NCBI GenBank assembly: GCA_023105745.1
Contig: JALGQZ010000015.1
Span: 20,347,499-20,411,498, forward strand
Direction of reading: 5' to 3'
Length of the DNA stretch: 64,000 nt
From: Austropuccinia psidii
Taxonomy: Eukaryota > Basidiomycota > Pucciniomycetes > Pucciniales > Sphaerophragmiaceae
Shown piece by piece: positions 1 to 11,446 of the stretch. Position numbers and translations under genes: made by a program. The notes below the pieces were generated by a model that was given only the letters and a program-made list of their open reading frames with translations, was not told the origin of the DNA and did not search any database. Within the stretch, counting starts at the first letter, position 1. The number at the start of each line of letters is the position of its first letter.

Positions 1-179
1 TCCAGGGCTTTCAACAGCGCTCACCACCACTATATTTCTTATAGTAAAGCCCCTTTTATTATTAAATTAATCCATCTTTAACCCTTATAAAACTATTTTA
101 AACTATTTTCCACGTGTCACAGTCATAGTTTTAGTTGTAAATAGCTTTATTTCCACTTCAACATAGACTCATCCTGACA
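1..179 (+). repeat. 3' part of the 5' LTR of E1 (family C)
   Basis: The segment aligns with the end of the LTR at 6983-8413: both contain the CTCACCACCACTAT stretch and both end in CATCCTGACA (here at 179). Only the last part is inside the window. Confidence 0.85.
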
Positions 180-197
180 TTTTGGGGGCCTGGCCGT
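180..197 (+). other. Candidate primer-binding site of E1
   Basis: TTTGGGGGCCTGGCCGTG follows the LTR end CTGACA directly. An almost identical sequence ends at the LTR boundary of two other elements (9439-9456 and 39205-39222, minus strand), and a mutated one lies at 33432. Position and conservation support a minus-strand primer site. I cannot name the tRNA; the priming end would read GGCCAGGCCCCCA. Confidence 0.6.
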
Positions 198-805
198 GTT
201 TTAAAACCTTTTTGGACCTTATAAGTAAGTCTTTTTCTCTTTTTATGACTTATTAACCAGTGTTTTATCTTTTTTTAGGCGTAATTTCTTTATTTAAATA
301 TGTATATTATATATATTTATCCTTTTTTATATACATACTCATATTATAAGAGTATTATTCACGTGGCTAATACCCACTGAATTTAATTATTTTTGGCGTG
401 TTTTGTATATAAAAACACATAAGCCATCAATAAAGTCCTGTATTCTTGACTGAATAAGGACACCTCTGACTGAAAAACCATCAGTTGAGGCGTGGATTAA
501 GTGTATTGTTAACTCAATAACACTTATACAGAACCACTTGTACAGAATACACTTGAAAACCACAAGTGTATCTGAGGGATACTGACACACAAACAGTGTG
601 ACAGGACACCATAAGCTGTATTTTTGACGTGAAATTGTTAATTCAATTATACTGTCATTATACAAGGGCATACTGTAATAATATACAAGCCCAGAGGCCA
701 TTCTTAGACGTGCAAAACCAGCCTTTTAAGAAGTCTTAACTGACATAAGCCCTCTTTTTCCTGTTTTGATTCAGTGGAAGAAAACTACATCCCACTTGAA
801 ACCCA
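198..805 (+). other. E1 leader with a possible short intron
   Basis: No convincing coding sequence is present. A canonical GTAAGT at 225 and a pyrimidine-rich TTTTTTTAG ending at 278 would define a 54-nt intron, the size usual in rusts. A second acceptor-like TTTTGATTCAG ends near 774. The rest is noncoding leader. Confidence 0.4.
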
Positions 806-1055
806 GTGACACCCTCAGAACCAGAGGGCAGCAAGGGTAAAGGAAAAAGGCTTAGTGAAGGCCTCATTACAGCCAAGAAGTGGACACCAATAGCCACTCA
901 GAGGAGTAGAAAACCACGAAACTCTGCTTCAATACAAGGTAAACCAACCTTGACCACTTGTACAGGGAAGATTACAATTATTAACCCAGTTGTAACCTCC
1001 AAAGGCAAACTGCCAAAATCAGCAGATAACAAATTTGTACAAGGCACAGTCAAAG
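800..1055 (+). CDS. Probable upstream coding exon of E1 Gag
   Basis: An open, basic, Lys/Ser/Thr-rich frame of about 85 codons lies just before the polyprotein. It has no ATG start, so an earlier exon is likely (acceptor-like AG at 805-806). Its end carries a good donor (AAAG|GTAAAT at 1056) and an acceptor follows (CCTCACAG ending at 1125). Removing this 70-nt intron joins the exon in frame to the Gag-Pol polyprotein, giving an N-terminus upstream of the ATG at 1104. Two truncated family A elements in the window have a comparable donor-ended coding exon, which supports splicing in this lineage. Without splicing the frame stops at 1100-1102. cDNA would decide. Confidence 0.5.
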
Positions 1056-1103
1056 GTAAATACCCTAAGAACATAAAGTTTTTGACTGCTTGCAAACACT
1101 GAT

Positions 1104-4100
1104 ATGTCCCCTGCATACCTCACAGACCTTGGCTTCCAAAGGAACCAGCCAGAGGATAGAGCAGGAATGTCTAGAACCAGAATACCTGAAAGAAGACACA
1201 TTGGACACAGTGGTGGATGGCAAAACAATGAGGGAGATAATATCAACCTTACCATTCACACTCCAATTCAACAGAAACCTCAAACCAGAGGACTGGAAGG
1301 ATATGGATCAAGTTCTTCAAATCCACCAACTCCTCAAAGATTTGTTTCAATGGAGCATGGACAACAAGAGGTTCAACCTAGCAACTCACTGGGCAGAACT
1401 GGGATCAAGTTGCCAGAAGATCTGTCTCAAAGAGATAGACTTCAAGGACCTTATGGTAATCACCAAGGGTTGGAACCCTACCAGGCAGCACAGACTCCTG
1501 GAGGCAAGGGCACAGAGGATAAGGGAGAATCAAGCCACTATCCAAGCTATAGAAGAACAGTTAACCCAGACAGGGCCTACTCAGATTCCTTCAGGTTCAC
1601 AAGGAGCAAGCCAAATCAGCTCTCCAGTGGCTTCACACCATTCAGAAACCAGCAGATCAGTGGCCAAGAGTCACCATTCTTCACAATTCCAGGAAGTTTT
1701 CAGGAGAAGACAAGGCAACAAGGGCAAGAACAAAGCCTCCTTCAACCAGAGGAGGAAAGAGTCAGACCCCATGATCCAGAAGCTGTTAGATTTGGTAAAA
1801 GAAGTACACAAGAACCAGAAGTAGTTGTAAACCACTCTAGAATCAGTAGTCCTAGTAATAGAAACATTACCCCCACTCAGACTGAAAATAACATTATCAC
1901 ATCTGAGAGCAACATCAACAGTGACACACTTTGGTTGCAAATGTCCCAATATGCTGAGCAATCTGCAAAGCAGGCTGCAGAATTTGCATCTGCCCAAGAG
2001 AGGATGAGAAAAAATCAAGCCTCATTGGAGCAGATAGTTAAAAACCTTCAGGAAGGATATGCTCAACTGAGCAAAGCCTCTGAAGAAACCAACAAGAGAC
2101 TGAATCAAGTCTCTGAAGAACAACACCATAGCAGCAGGGACAGGGAGTGTCTGAACCAAGACATCAACAAATTGTTTGATGCCTACCATAGCTTAAAGCC
2201 CCAACCACAAGGCCAAGCTATGGAGAATCCATATCAAACAGATGACATCAAACCAGATGCCATGTTGTTGAATAAGGCAAGATCTCCATCACAATACCAG
2301 GATGGAGATGGCATGTCTTATTCAGAGAAGGAAGCCTTGAAACAGCTTCCTGAGGCCTCAAACTGGCCCAAATTCTCTGGATCAGGAGAATATGATCATA
2401 TGGGACTCATAGATTATATTGATGGACTCTTCATTGATGTACCAAGCATACCAGATTACTGGATTACTGCTAGACTGAATACTGCATTTAAAGGTCATGC
2501 AAGTATATGGTACACTGAAATGAAAGAAATCCATGGCAGAAGAAATTGGCCATGGTGGAAGAGTCAAATAATCCAAAAGTACAGTAATGGAACTTGGATA
2601 TGGCAAAAGACCATGTCATTTGAAAATGACAAATACTCTGTGGACAAAGATCCATATGAGTGGTGTCTTAGACAGTCTAAAAGACTTAAAGCCATTGATC
2701 CTCAAATGAACATTCAAATGAGGAACCATAAACTTCTGACACAACTGCCAGGAGAACTAGAGCATGCAGTAAAGTGCAGATGCAACCAAAATTGCACTCT
2801 ATATGATATAGCCAATACCTTACAAGACATAAGGAAAAGGACTAATATAGGGAAATTCACCCCATATAGAAGCAATAGTTTCAAAGAGAAACAACCTTTC
2901 AGGGTAGAGTTTAAAGACAAACCCAGAGAAAGAGTGGCAGAAGTGGCAAAGAAGAAGAATTATTGTCACAATTGTGGTTCAACAGACCACTATGCCAACA
3001 ACTGTCCAAAAGCAAAGAAGAAAGTCTATGCTATAGAAAAAGTCCCTGAAGAAGAACCTCCAACAGAGGATTCTGAATCAGACTCTATGGGTGATGCCAT
3101 TAGAGAACTATCTGATGATGATCAAGACCCAAGAGAGGAACTTCTAGTGGAATACCAAGAGGAAACCCCATTGGAAATCCAGGATATACAGTTGGAAGCA
3201 GGCATGCCACAAGACACTGCCAACAAGAGCTTGTGTAAACATACACAAGATGCACAAACATTCCTGGTTACACCAACCAAAGGAATGGCATATATACATG
3301 GAACAGCCACAAAAATAACTGTATGTATTGACAATGCTCAGCACCCACTGATCATTGACAGTGGAGCACACTGCTCCATAGTGGCCAGAAATTATCTGGA
3401 TAACCACTTCCCAAACTGGGAAAAAGAACTCTTGCCCACCAGGGCAAAGAACTTTAAGAGTGCATCTGGAAAGATGACCTCTATTGGGACAATTATCAAA
3501 GAGATAATTATACCCCACAGAAAAGGTAATATCAGACTCAACCCAGAGTTTGTAGTGCTTGAAGATGCCCACATCCAAGGGTTTTTACTGGGAACAGATT
3601 ACCAGAGGATGTATGGCATAGATATTTACAATAGTAAAAATAGGCATATTACCATTGGTACTAACAAGGAAAAGAAATTTTCTCTTGATATATACCAGAT
3701 ATCTTCCCAGGACCCACTGGAAGAACTTCTGAAAGAATTCAGAGAGGGACAGTTTAGCACTACCCTCACCAGTAAACAAAAGCTAAGTTTACTGAAGATG
3801 CTGAGGAAGAATAGACCAGCATTTGCCATTGGTGAAGAACCATTAGGCAAAATCAAAGGCCATGATATAGAACTATATCTGGATGTAGAAAGGCCTTATC
3901 CACCCATTTTAAGGAGACCTCCTTACCCAGCAAGTCTGGAGACCAGGAAAGAGATTGAGAAACATATCAATGAACTCCTGGACATGGATGTCATTAGGAA
4001 GATTGGACATAATGAAATAGTGGAAATCACCACTCCTGTCCTAATCACCTGGCATGATGGCAAGTCTAGATTGTGTGGAGATTTCAGAGCCCTGAATAAC

Positions 4101-6452
4101 TACACAAAAGCAGACAGGTACCCTATACCAAGGATACCTCATGCCTTGGATAAGATAGCCAAAGCCAAATACATAACCAAGATGGATTGTATGAAAGGCT
4201 TCCACCAAAATGGAGTTAAACCAAACTCCATGAAGTTGCTCAGAATAATATGCCATATGGGCATATATGAGTACACCAGGATGCCATTTGGCATCAAGAA
4301 TGCACCAGCCCACTTCCAAAGGATGATGGACACCATATTTCAAGAAGAAATAATGGAAGGCTGGATGGTAGTGTATATTGATGATATCATTATATACTCA
4401 GAGACATGGGAAGACCATGTACAATACATAGACAGAGTGCTAAGTAAATGTACACCCATCAATCTGAAAATTTCACTTAAAAAGTGTAATTTTGGCCAAC
4501 AAGAGCTACTAGCTCTAGGACACAAAGTCTCAGGCCTTAGTCTGGCAATTGACCAGAACAAAGTAGCAGCAGTACTGCAAAAGCCAGTACCAAAGAACAT
4601 CAAAGAGATGCAATCTTTCCTTGGATTTGCTAGCTACTATAGAAACCACATCAAAAGCTTTGCCCACATAACTAGTAGTTTATACAAGTTATGCTCAAAG
4701 GATGTAGTTTTTGAAATAACCAAGGAAAGGAGGGATGCATATGAGAGGATCAAATATGAACTCACAAATGCACCTGTACTCATCTTGCCTGACTTTGAAC
4801 TACCATTCAAGTTATATATAGATGCAGCATGCAGCCAAGGCTTGGGAGCAGCCCTTCACCAAAGACAAATTGTGGATGGTGAGCCAAGAGAAGGTGTAAT
4901 ATGTTACATCTCCAGGCAGCTGAAAGATTCAGAAGCCAGGTATGGGGCCACCCAGACAGAATGTCTATGTCTAGTCTGGGCTCTAGAAAAACTCCATTAT
5001 TATTTGGAGGGTGCAGTCTTTGAAGTCTACACAGACTGCACAGCCTTGAAGTCTTTACTAAACATGAAGACTACTAATAGACACATGCTGAGATGGCAAA
5101 TAGCCATCCAGGAGTATAGAGGGAACATGACCATCATATACAAGGAAGGTAAAAGCCATACCAATGCAGATGGCCTTAGCATATGGCCACTGGACAATGT
5201 CAAAAGAAATCCAGCTTATGACCCTGAAGTTGCTGCAAAAATTCCTATCCACTTTATGAAAATAAATAGGAAGAAGAACTTCAGATTCTCTGAATGGGCA
5301 CCAGGGAGTGGTACCCTTGACAGTGGAAACACTGATTCAGAAGGGTCAGAAACCCCCATACTGGGAATAAGCTCCTCAGCACTGCACAATGAATTTATCA
5401 ATGCAGTGCTGAAATCATATGCTAAACACAAACAGTGTAGCATACTACTCCAACTCCTTCAACAAAAATACAGGAGCCCAGAACTGGAAACCCAGCTGCA
5501 GGAACCCTGGTTGAGGGCCTATAAGGACAATAAATTCTTCCTTATAGATGGCCTGATTTATCACAGAGATAAGCACACCAGTGCACTCACAGTGATAGAC
5601 AGAGACCACATCTCTTTAATCCTGCAGGAATGCCATGACTGCCCCTACATGGGACACATGAGTGAAGACAGGACTAAAGAGAGGGTAGCAAGCACAGCTT
5701 GGTGGCCCAAGTGGGAGCAAGAGTTGAGTGAATACATCAACACTTGTGAAAGATGCCAAAAGGCAAATAGAAATCATGGGAAGAAATATGGGTTGCTTCA
5801 ACACATAGAAGAACCCAAACACCCATGGGAAACCATCAGCATGGACTGGGTCACAGGACTTGTCCCAGGAGGCAAAGAAAACTACAATGCCTGCCTAAGA
5901 ATAGTTGATAGGTTCAGCAAGAGCATGAGATGTCTACCATGCCATAAAGAGGACACAGCCATGGACACTGCTCTGTTATTTTGGAATAACATCATATCCA
6001 CCTGTGGAGTCCCTAAGATCATAATTAGTGACAGGGACCCAAAATTCACATCTGAATTTTGGACCAATTTGTATGACATGCTAGGCACCAAGCTTGCTTT
6101 TTCCACAGCTTACCATCCACAAACAGATGGCCTAGCTGAGAGGATGATCCAAACAATGGAGGACATCCTCAGGAGGTTCTGTGCCTATGGCATGGAATAC
6201 AAGGACCATGAGGGATATACCCATGATTGGGTCACCCTCTTACCAGCAGTCCAACTGGCTTATAATACAAGCCAGCACTCTACCACAGGAAAAACACCTG
6301 CACTGGTAGAGAAAGGGTGGAATCCCCTTTTACCTGTGGATCACTTGAAGAAAAATCTTCTGACCATCCACCCCACAGCCAAAGACTTCCATGATATGTG
6401 GAAGAAAGCCTGTGATACTGCTGCCAAATGCATAGCTGAGGCCAAAGAGTAA
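1104..6452 (+). CDS. Gag-Pol polyprotein of E1, ends at a premature stop
   Basis: Gag, protease, reverse transcriptase, RNase H and integrase share one frame without a gag/pol shift. Visible landmarks: a Q/S/P-rich N-terminus; a capsid-like region around residues 415-560; CCHC zinc knuckle C621-C624-H629-C634; aspartic protease D752-S-G; RT active site Y-I-D-D at 1091-1094; RNase H first Asp near 1240; integrase HHCC (H1511, H1518, C1548, C1551) and DDE catalytic triad D1581, D1643, E1679 (D-x35-E). The frame ends at TAA 6450-6452, but the same frame stays open to 6959 and continues the integrase C-terminus, so this stop is a mutation. In the related E2 the same place reads tyrosine. The LSR motif at the end of RNase H is also altered to LSI. 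Expected role: assembly, reverse transcription and integration. Start at ATG 1104 unless the upstream intron is used. Confidence 0.93.
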   Translation: MSPAYLTDLGFQRNQPEDRAGMSRTRIPERRHIGHSGGWQNNEGDNINLTIHTPIQQKPQTRGLEGYGSSSSNPPTPQRFVSMEHGQQEVQPSNSLGRTGIKLPEDLSQRDRLQGPYGNHQGLEPYQAAQTPGGKGTEDKGESSHYPSYRRTVNPDRAYSDSFRFTRSKPNQLSSGFTPFRNQQISGQESPFFTIPGSFQEKTRQQGQEQSLLQPEEERVRPHDPEAVRFGKRSTQEPEVVVNHSRISSPSNRNITPTQTENNIITSESNINSDTLWLQMSQYAEQSAKQAAEFASAQERMRKNQASLEQIVKNLQEGYAQLSKASEETNKRLNQVSEEQHHSSRDRECLNQDINKLFDAYHSLKPQPQGQAMENPYQTDDIKPDAMLLNKARSPSQYQDGDGMSYSEKEALKQLPEASNWPKFSGSGEYDHMGLIDYIDGLFIDVPSIPDYWITARLNTAFKGHASIWYTEMKEIHGRRNWPWWKSQIIQKYSNGTWIWQKTMSFENDKYSVDKDPYEWCLRQSKRLKAIDPQMNIQMRNHKLLTQLPGELEHAVKCRCNQNCTLYDIANTLQDIRKRTNIGKFTPYRSNSFKEKQPFRVEFKDKPRERVAEVAKKKNYCHNCGSTDHYANNCPKAKKKVYAIEKVPEEEPPTEDSESDSMGDAIRELSDDDQDPREELLVEYQEETPLEIQDIQLEAGMPQDTANKSLCKHTQDAQTFLVTPTKGMAYIHGTATKITVCIDNAQHPLIIDSGAHCSIVARNYLDNHFPNWEKELLPTRAKNFKSASGKMTSIGTIIKEIIIPHRKGNIRLNPEFVVLEDAHIQGFLLGTDYQRMYGIDIYNSKNRHITIGTNKEKKFSLDIYQISSQDPLEELLKEFREGQFSTTLTSKQKLSLLKMLRKNRPAFAIGEEPLGKIKGHDIELYLDVERPYPPILRRPPYPASLETRKEIEKHINELLDMDVIRKIGHNEIVEITTPVLITWHDGKSRLCGDFRALNNYTKADRYPIPRIPHALDKIAKAKYITKMDCMKGFHQNGVKPNSMKLLRIICHMGIYEYTRMPFGIKNAPAHFQRMMDTIFQEEIMEGWMVVYIDDIIIYSETWEDHVQYIDRVLSKCTPINLKISLKKCNFGQQELLALGHKVSGLSLAIDQNKVAAVLQKPVPKNIKEMQSFLGFASYYRNHIKSFAHITSSLYKLCSKDVVFEITKERRDAYERIKYELTNAPVLILPDFELPFKLYIDAACSQGLGAALHQRQIVDGEPREGVICYISRQLKDSEARYGATQTECLCLVWALEKLHYYLEGAVFEVYTDCTALKSLLNMKTTNRHMLRWQIAIQEYRGNMTIIYKEGKSHTNADGLSIWPLDNVKRNPAYDPEVAAKIPIHFMKINRKKNFRFSEWAPGSGTLDSGNTDSEGSETPILGISSSALHNEFINAVLKSYAKHKQCSILLQLLQQKYRSPELETQLQEPWLRAYKDNKFFLIDGLIYHRDKHTSALTVIDRDHISLILQECHDCPYMGHMSEDRTKERVASTAWWPKWEQELSEYINTCERCQKANRNHGKKYGLLQHIEEPKHPWETISMDWVTGLVPGGKENYNACLRIVDRFSKSMRCLPCHKEDTAMDTALLFWNNIISTCGVPKIIISDRDPKFTSEFWTNLYDMLGTKLAFSTAYHPQTDGLAERMIQTMEDILRRFCAYGMEYKDHEGYTHDWVTLLPAVQLAYNTSQHSTTGKTPALVEKGWNPLLPVDHLKKNLLTIHPTAKDFHDMWKKACDTAAKCIAEAKE
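1228..1824 (+). CDS. Overlapping accessory ORF of E1 (+1 frame relative to Gag-Pol)
   Basis: A frame of about 198 codons from ATG 1228 (open back to 1090) lies wholly inside the 5' part of the Gag-Pol frame, shifted +1. Its protein looks better balanced than the low-complexity polyprotein it overlaps: two amphipathic helical stretches, a central GWNP motif, a region rich in Gln, Ser and His, a basic KGKNK block and a charged C-terminal helix. The element E2 has an ORF in the same relative frame and place (62231-62806) with a matching GW-x-P motif and basic KGK block, and E4 has a broken one. No known domain is recognised. Translation might use leaky scanning, alternative splicing or frameshifting. 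Confidence 0.6.
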   Translation: MREIISTLPFTLQFNRNLKPEDWKDMDQVLQIHQLLKDLFQWSMDNKRFNLATHWAELGSSCQKICLKEIDFKDLMVITKGWNPTRQHRLLEARAQRIRENQATIQAIEEQLTQTGPTQIPSGSQGASQISSPVASHHSETSRSVAKSHHSSQFQEVFRRRQGNKGKNKASFNQRRKESDPMIQKLLDLVKEVHKNQK

Positions 6453-6959
6453 AATAAGCAGAGGTGGGACAAATCACATATGGAACCTGACTTCAAGGAA
6501 GGGGACCAGGTGTTAGTGTCTACACTAAACTTTAACAATCTCAAAGGACCCAAGAAAATGAGAGACTCATTTGTAGGGCCCTTCACTATCATTAAGTTGA
6601 TAGGGAAGAATGCAGTAGAGGTCAAGCTCACTGAGGAGTTTTCTAGGAAACACCCAGTCTTTCCAGTAAGCCTGGTCAAACCATACTTCCAAACAGAAGA
6701 GGATAAATTCCCCTCCAGGAAGAAAAACACCACTCCACCAGAAAGAGTGGAAGTAGAAGACTCTCCTGGACCTGTGAGTAAAATCATCAGGGCCAGAAAA
6801 ATCAGACTTAATGGGAAGGATCAGAGACAATATCTAGTCAGATTCAAGAACCAGACAGCTGACAAAGACAAATGGTTGGCAGAGGATGCCATACCAGATG
6901 GGAACCTCCATTTAAGGAGATTCAGAGCCTCTAGGAGGACTGAACAGTCTCATCAATGA
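6453..6959 (+). pseudogene. Detached integrase C-terminus and chromodomain-like tail of E1
   Basis: This is in frame with the polyprotein, directly after the nonsense codon at 6450. It holds the integrase C-terminal beta domain (FKEGDQVLVST, the GPF motif and HPVFPVSLVKPY) and then a chromodomain-like segment (YLVRFKNQ...DKWLAEDAI). It aligns residue for residue with the tail of E2. An ATG at 6480 could restart translation, but that peptide alone would not support integration. The chromodomain-like end places the family near the chromoviruses, whose chromodomain is thought to steer integration to particular chromatin. Confidence 0.85.
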
Positions 6960-6970
6960 TGAGCCTTTTT

Positions 6971-6980
6971 TAGAGGGAGG
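6971..6980 (+). other. Polypurine tract of E1
   Basis: AGAGGGAGGG lies 2 nt before the 3' LTR start (TGTCAG at 6983). This is the usual position of the plus-strand primer. Confidence 0.75.
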
Positions 6981-7915
6981 GTATGTCAGCCTGTGACTCA
7001 AAACCAGAGCACAAGCATGACAGCCAAAATACCATAAACCAATGGTATAGCCAAAATACCACCAAAACATGGAGCTGAGCCAAATTAGCTCAAAAGATAT
7101 CAAAAGAAAGAGGAAACTCACCTCTTCCTGAAAATATAAGTCCCATCACCATAGGACAAGAAATAACAAAGTTATTCCTGCTCAAAGTTAGTGCTGAGCA
7201 TAAACCTTAATTCTCACCTCTCATCTAAAATCTAGAAGGAGAGGCTTAACCCCATCAAATGGGTACTAAAAATGAAGCTCTAAGCCAGGGCTATCCAATG
7301 GTACCAGCCAAACTGAGCTAGCACCAGTATTACTTGAGTTATGGTCAAATTCAGACCAAATAAGGGTGAACAAAACATTCACCTCTCATCTAACCTTTAC
7401 AGTTTTAGTGTGAGATACCTGAAGTGGGGTCTTTTTGGAAAGAGCACAATCAGGGCTATCTGATGGTGCCATCCATTTCCTCATAACTCAACTACAACAG
7501 AAGTTATTGGCCAAACAAGCTTAATACAGCTTTTGACCAGACCACGCCAATGTACAAAAATACTTGTACATGGGATAACTTTGTCATATTTAATGATCAC
7601 CATGTCAAGTTGGGTACCATTGTGTAGAGCTCATACAGAGCTATTCAATGAATCAACTTTGAGCTTGATATCTCAAAAACTGACAGAGTTATGACCATTT
7701 TAAGGTCAAAATCCCACCTGCTGTCAGATACAGCCTTACCATGGGATAATATCCCATAACCATGAATATGAGGTGTCAAATAGACGAAGAAGCATGTTTT
7801 TACTTCAATACCTCATATGTCAGTCAATACTGGGGTCCCATACAGTTTCTGTACAGCATTCTACGCGTCATACACGTCAGAATCAGGCTGTGAGGTCCCC
7901 AGATGAAAATTTTCA

Positions 7916-7977
7916 CCCTGTATTGGTGAAAACTGCCCAGATGTGGTTTCAAAACCACATCTGAGCCCAATACAGGG
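7916..7977. repeat. Two-tier inverted repeat in LTR family C
   Basis: The outer arms CCCTGTATTGG and CCAATACAGGG are perfect complements. Inside them CAGATGTGGTTT and AAACCACATCTG (7938-7963) form a second perfect 12-bp stem with a 2-nt loop. The solo LTR keeps the outer arms (about 35935-35981) but not the inner ones. Confidence 0.8.
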
Positions 7978-8077
7978 TATACAGGTTGTTTGCAAACCAC
8001 AAGCCTGTCATGGAGAGTGAAAAATCTTCACTTCCTCTACGTGGAAAGGTCTTGCAGCCTTTCCACCTCAATTTCAG

Positions 8078-8087
8078 GATAAAAGGA
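8078..8087 (+). promoter_or_regulatory. TATA-like box of LTR family C
   Basis: GGATAAAAGG lies about 100 bp downstream of a CCAATACAGG motif. The solo LTR retains TTTCAGGATAAAAAGG at the corresponding place (near 35830, minus strand). Probable RNA polymerase II core promoter of the LTR. Confidence 0.5.
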
Positions 8088-8413
8088 GGGCTTTTCACAG
8101 CCAAAAGCCTTTCCTCATCCTGCTCTTGAATAACCTACATAGTAAACTGTCAAAAACAGTTTTACTCTTGGTTAAATAATCAGGTATAATTATAATCTTT
8201 AATTATTGTAGACTTTATTATTGTAATCCAACAGATAAAGCCTGCACCCAGGGTTCTCAATAGCACTCACCACCACTATTTCTCAATAGTAGAACCCTTT
8301 TATCTTATTATAAACCTTTATGAATCTTTTTTAAATCATTTTCTGTCGTGTCACATACACAGTTAAAGTTGTAATTAGCCTATTTATACCTTTATCATAG
8401 TATCATCCTGACA

Positions 8414-8700
8414 ATTTCCCAGTCCTTGTCTTTGTACACTGTGTAGTACTGTTTGTACTGGCTCATGTAAATGTCTATCTGAGCCCTCTGAATGTGATTT
8501 GTACCTGTTTGAGTTACTCATACTTAGTTCCAATTCTGGTTCAGATATCATGGGCATTTCTGGGACTTGCCTTTGGGATAAGGAACTTCCTTGTGTGGAT
8601 TCTGTTCCACTGGGGATATTCCCTTCCTTTTCCCTTTTGAAGAATCAATTCTACCTCTGAGTCCAGCTCCATCTGCTTGGATGAAGTATTGGGAGCCTCT
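8414..8700 (-). pseudogene. Gag N-terminal fragment of the family A element
   Basis: The minus strand is open and homologous to plus-strand 34130-34420. Both contain the stretch corresponding to KSHSEGSDRHLHEPVQ and are rich in Ser, Glu and Gln. The frame is cut at 8414 by the E1 LTR. No enzymatic domain is present in what remains. Confidence 0.7.
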
Positions 8701-8789
8701 TCTGGTAGTCATATTTCAAGAAAAATAAGAAATAAGAGAATTTTAGAACAGGAATTCTTCTTATGTCACTTTATAAATGAGGTACTCAC

Positions 8790-8939
8790 CTTCAGAGTCC
8801 TGAATAGTAGGTCCTGGAAAGTCTAATTTCTTAGCTTTCTTTTTCTTAGTGATTATTGGTGTTTCAGAACTTTGACAAGTTTCTTCCACCACTCTTTAAA
8901 CAGTGGTTTGGTTGTCCTCTGTTAGATTGTCTTCAAACA
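8790..8939 (-). other. Putative coding exon of the family A element, donor-ended
   Basis: The 150-nt segment is flanked by an acceptor GTCTTTTTTAG and a donor GAAG|GTGAGTACC. The plus-strand copy at 33903-34053 keeps both splice signals and the exon. Here an in-frame stop interrupts the reading frame, so this copy is decayed. Confidence 0.55.
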
Positions 8940-9438
8940 CTAAAAAAGACAAATAAATATAAGTCTTTTATATATAAAAAGTGTTATTTTTGGTAAGATA
9001 TGGCAATTTTCCATGTAAAAATTGCTTTTATATCTCAAAAAATGAAAATAAATAAAGAAATTAAATTAAAATGAATAAAAAATAACTTTTTTTTATTTGT
9101 TTTTATTTATAATTTATTTATTTTTTTTATATTTTCCTTTTTAAAGAATAAAATAAAAAAAATGAATATGATTCTTTTATAAAGTTAATTTATAATATAA
9201 AATTATTTTTAATTTATAAAATATTTTTTTTAATTACTAGAGTCACTCAAAGAAAGTTCTTGCAAGTCTAAGGATGTGAAAAAACCATGTGTAAGACAGT
9301 ACAATTGCTTTCCAAATGCCTCAATAGCTTTTAAAACAATGAATATAAAATTATTATATAATTTTATGACTATAATTATAGTTTATTATTGGATAAGCCC
9401 AATTAGAATCTTTTTTAAAGGTCTTTTGAAGTAAATAT

Positions 9439-9456
9439 CATGGCCAGGCCCCCAAA
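9439..9456 (-). other. Candidate primer-binding site of the family A element
   Basis: On the minus strand TTTGGGGGCCTGGCCATG directly follows the LTR end CCTTACA. It differs from the E1 site by one base. Confidence 0.6.
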
Positions 9457-11446
9457 TGTAAGGTTTGACTATGAAACAATATGTAAAAATTACTAATATT
9501 TTACTTATTGTGCTATGAATGTCCTTATAAATAAAATAAAGAAGATAAAAATAATTATAATGATAAAGAATTATTATAATTATGGATTAAAATAATTATA
9601 TTATTAAATAAAAATAATAATATAATTTATATTATAAAAAAAAAATATAATAAATAAATATATTAATATAAGATAATTAATATATTTAAAAGAACTTTAT
9701 TATTGTTACCAACAAATAATAAAGGTATAAAAAATTGTTTTTTCATTAATAAAAAACAATTAATAACAATAATATTATTAATATTAAAGTTATAAATTAA
9801 TATAAATATTATTTATATTAATTATAGAATTGTTAAAAGTGATAATAAAGAGAAAATTATTATAATAAGAAGAAATAACCTATTTTTAATATTTAATATA
9901 ATAATTTTGAATGATTTTACATCAAAAAATTTAAATACAACTTATTTAAATTGTATTTGAAATAAAAATAAAGAGAAATTACGATCTATCTTGATTTTAC
10001 TTGGATTTGAGGTTTTTAAGAGAAATTTAAACAAAACAATTAAATAATTGAATTAATCATGTTAATAATGGTGATTATTATAAGGATGATCTTTGGTCTT
10101 TAATAATATAAGAGTCTTATATATAAATAATAAAGAAATTACCTTTTTGTTTTCATTATTTAGTGTGTTGTAAGCATCTGAGGGGAAAATAGAGTAAAAA
10201 GAGCTCTATTTATAGTAAATACCTCCCTTCTAGAGTCCAGCAGGATTCTAGTAGATTTTTAATGATTCTTTCTACTAGAATTGATCAATATTTTAAGGTT
10301 TAGTGATGATTACATCATGATCAAACCATCTTACCTCATTATTATGCCATTATTTAGAGTTATCACTGTAACTTTAAGTTTGATGACATCATAGGCTTGG
10401 AAGAAGCCTAAAATTTGTGGATTTTATTAATATTAATCAAAATATAATAGTATTCATCAATTTTATCACCTATATGACTGTTAAACTTAAAATTACATTG
10501 CAGTGAGTGATCATAAATGATCAAATCTAAGCTTAAACTTTGATCCTTTATAACCCTTAGGTTATACACACTACAGCTATTCTGAGAGTGTATTCTGATA
10601 GCTTGGCATGTCTGTATTAGACTGCCAAGAGCATTTTATTACCTCATCAAAACTTTATTTTTGATGATTTTCCTTGTAACTCATCTTTTCTGTTGAAATT
10701 TAATATTTTAAACTTCAAACCATGATTTCAAAGGGTTATACCTTGAATATTGTAATACAAATGACATCATTATTCAAAAATTAACTAGTAGAATCTAACT
10801 TTCTACTTATTTTTAAGTTTGGACCACTTTTATAACAAAGTGGTCAACAGCTCTATTGATTTTATTCAATAATCCATTACAAGTTTTAACCTTGTTTATA
10901 GCTTTTGAAATAAAAGGCATATCTGTATTCTTACAGTAATTATATGGTTACTTTGTTTATGGTTTATCTCTTTATCTTGTATATTTCAAGAGATATTAGC
11001 TAAAAACCATGAATATATGCATTGACCAAAAAAGTGCATATATTCAGCTTAATTCTTTAACTATTGACTTTGGAGATTAGCTTTATAATTGTTTTATATG
11101 TAGATTTTTATGGATAATCCAATTGTACAATTTATTGCACATGTTGTTCCATTAGTTTATGAAATAAATGAGGTTTTGTATCTTTTTTAAGGTATTATTA
11201 CTTATACTTCAGTAATTATTGACTTTTAAGATCTGCCATAAAAGTGACATATGTGTATTTTACCATGAGGAATCTAATGGTGTAATTTATTTCACATGTT
11301 TATTTATTAGATTCTGAGTTAATTTAGGAATTGTGCTTATTTATGGTATTTTACTAATTTTTGAGATAATAATCATAAGTATAATTATTACAGAAATTCT
11401 GTTGTAATCTTTTGGGATATGTGGTCATATCTCAAAGGCTCGCAGT
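9457..11446 (-). repeat. LTR family A, 1990 bp
   Basis: On the minus strand it starts TGCGAGCCTTTGAGATATGA and ends AACCTTACA. Matching LTRs lie at 31641-33431 and from 62847 on. It is extremely AT-rich and carries no gene. Confidence 0.8.

Larger units (their letters stand above)
1..8413 (+). mobile_element. E1: Ty3/gypsy LTR retrotransposon, near-complete, LTR family C
   Basis: The order is 5' LTR end (1-179), candidate primer-binding site, leader, spliced gag N-terminus, Gag-Pol polyprotein, polypurine tract (6971-6980) and 3' LTR (6983-8413). The LTR starts TGTCAG and ends CTGACA. The 5' LTR starts before the window, so the left target duplication cannot be seen. The right LTR end abuts the interrupted gag of an older minus-strand element at 8414, so E1 is nested in it. 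One in-frame stop at 6450 makes this copy probably non-autonomous, though otherwise the reading frame is open. Confidence 0.9.
6983..8413 (+). repeat. 3' LTR of E1 (family C, 1431 bp)
   Basis: It begins TGTCAG and ends CTGACA (perfect 6-bp inverted ends). It matches the partial 5' LTR at 1-179 and a diverged solo copy near 35572-36897. It contains a long hairpin (7916-7977) and a TATA-like box near 8080. Confidence 0.9.
8414..11446 (-). mobile_element. Truncated Ty3/gypsy element with 5' LTR (family A), split by E1
   Basis: Reading on the minus strand: LTR (11446 to 9457), candidate primer-binding site (9456-9439), leader, a coding exon (8939-8790), then the Gag N-terminus, which stops dead at 8414 where E1 begins. 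The rest should lie to the left of E1, outside the window. The plus-strand element at 31641-34505 has the same order and sequence type. Confidence 0.8.

Noticed and set aside
3144..3578. 144-codon minus-strand frame in E1
   Set aside because: Shadow of the Gag-Pol frame, with no splice or promoter signals; unlike the E3 antisense gene it has no domain pattern.
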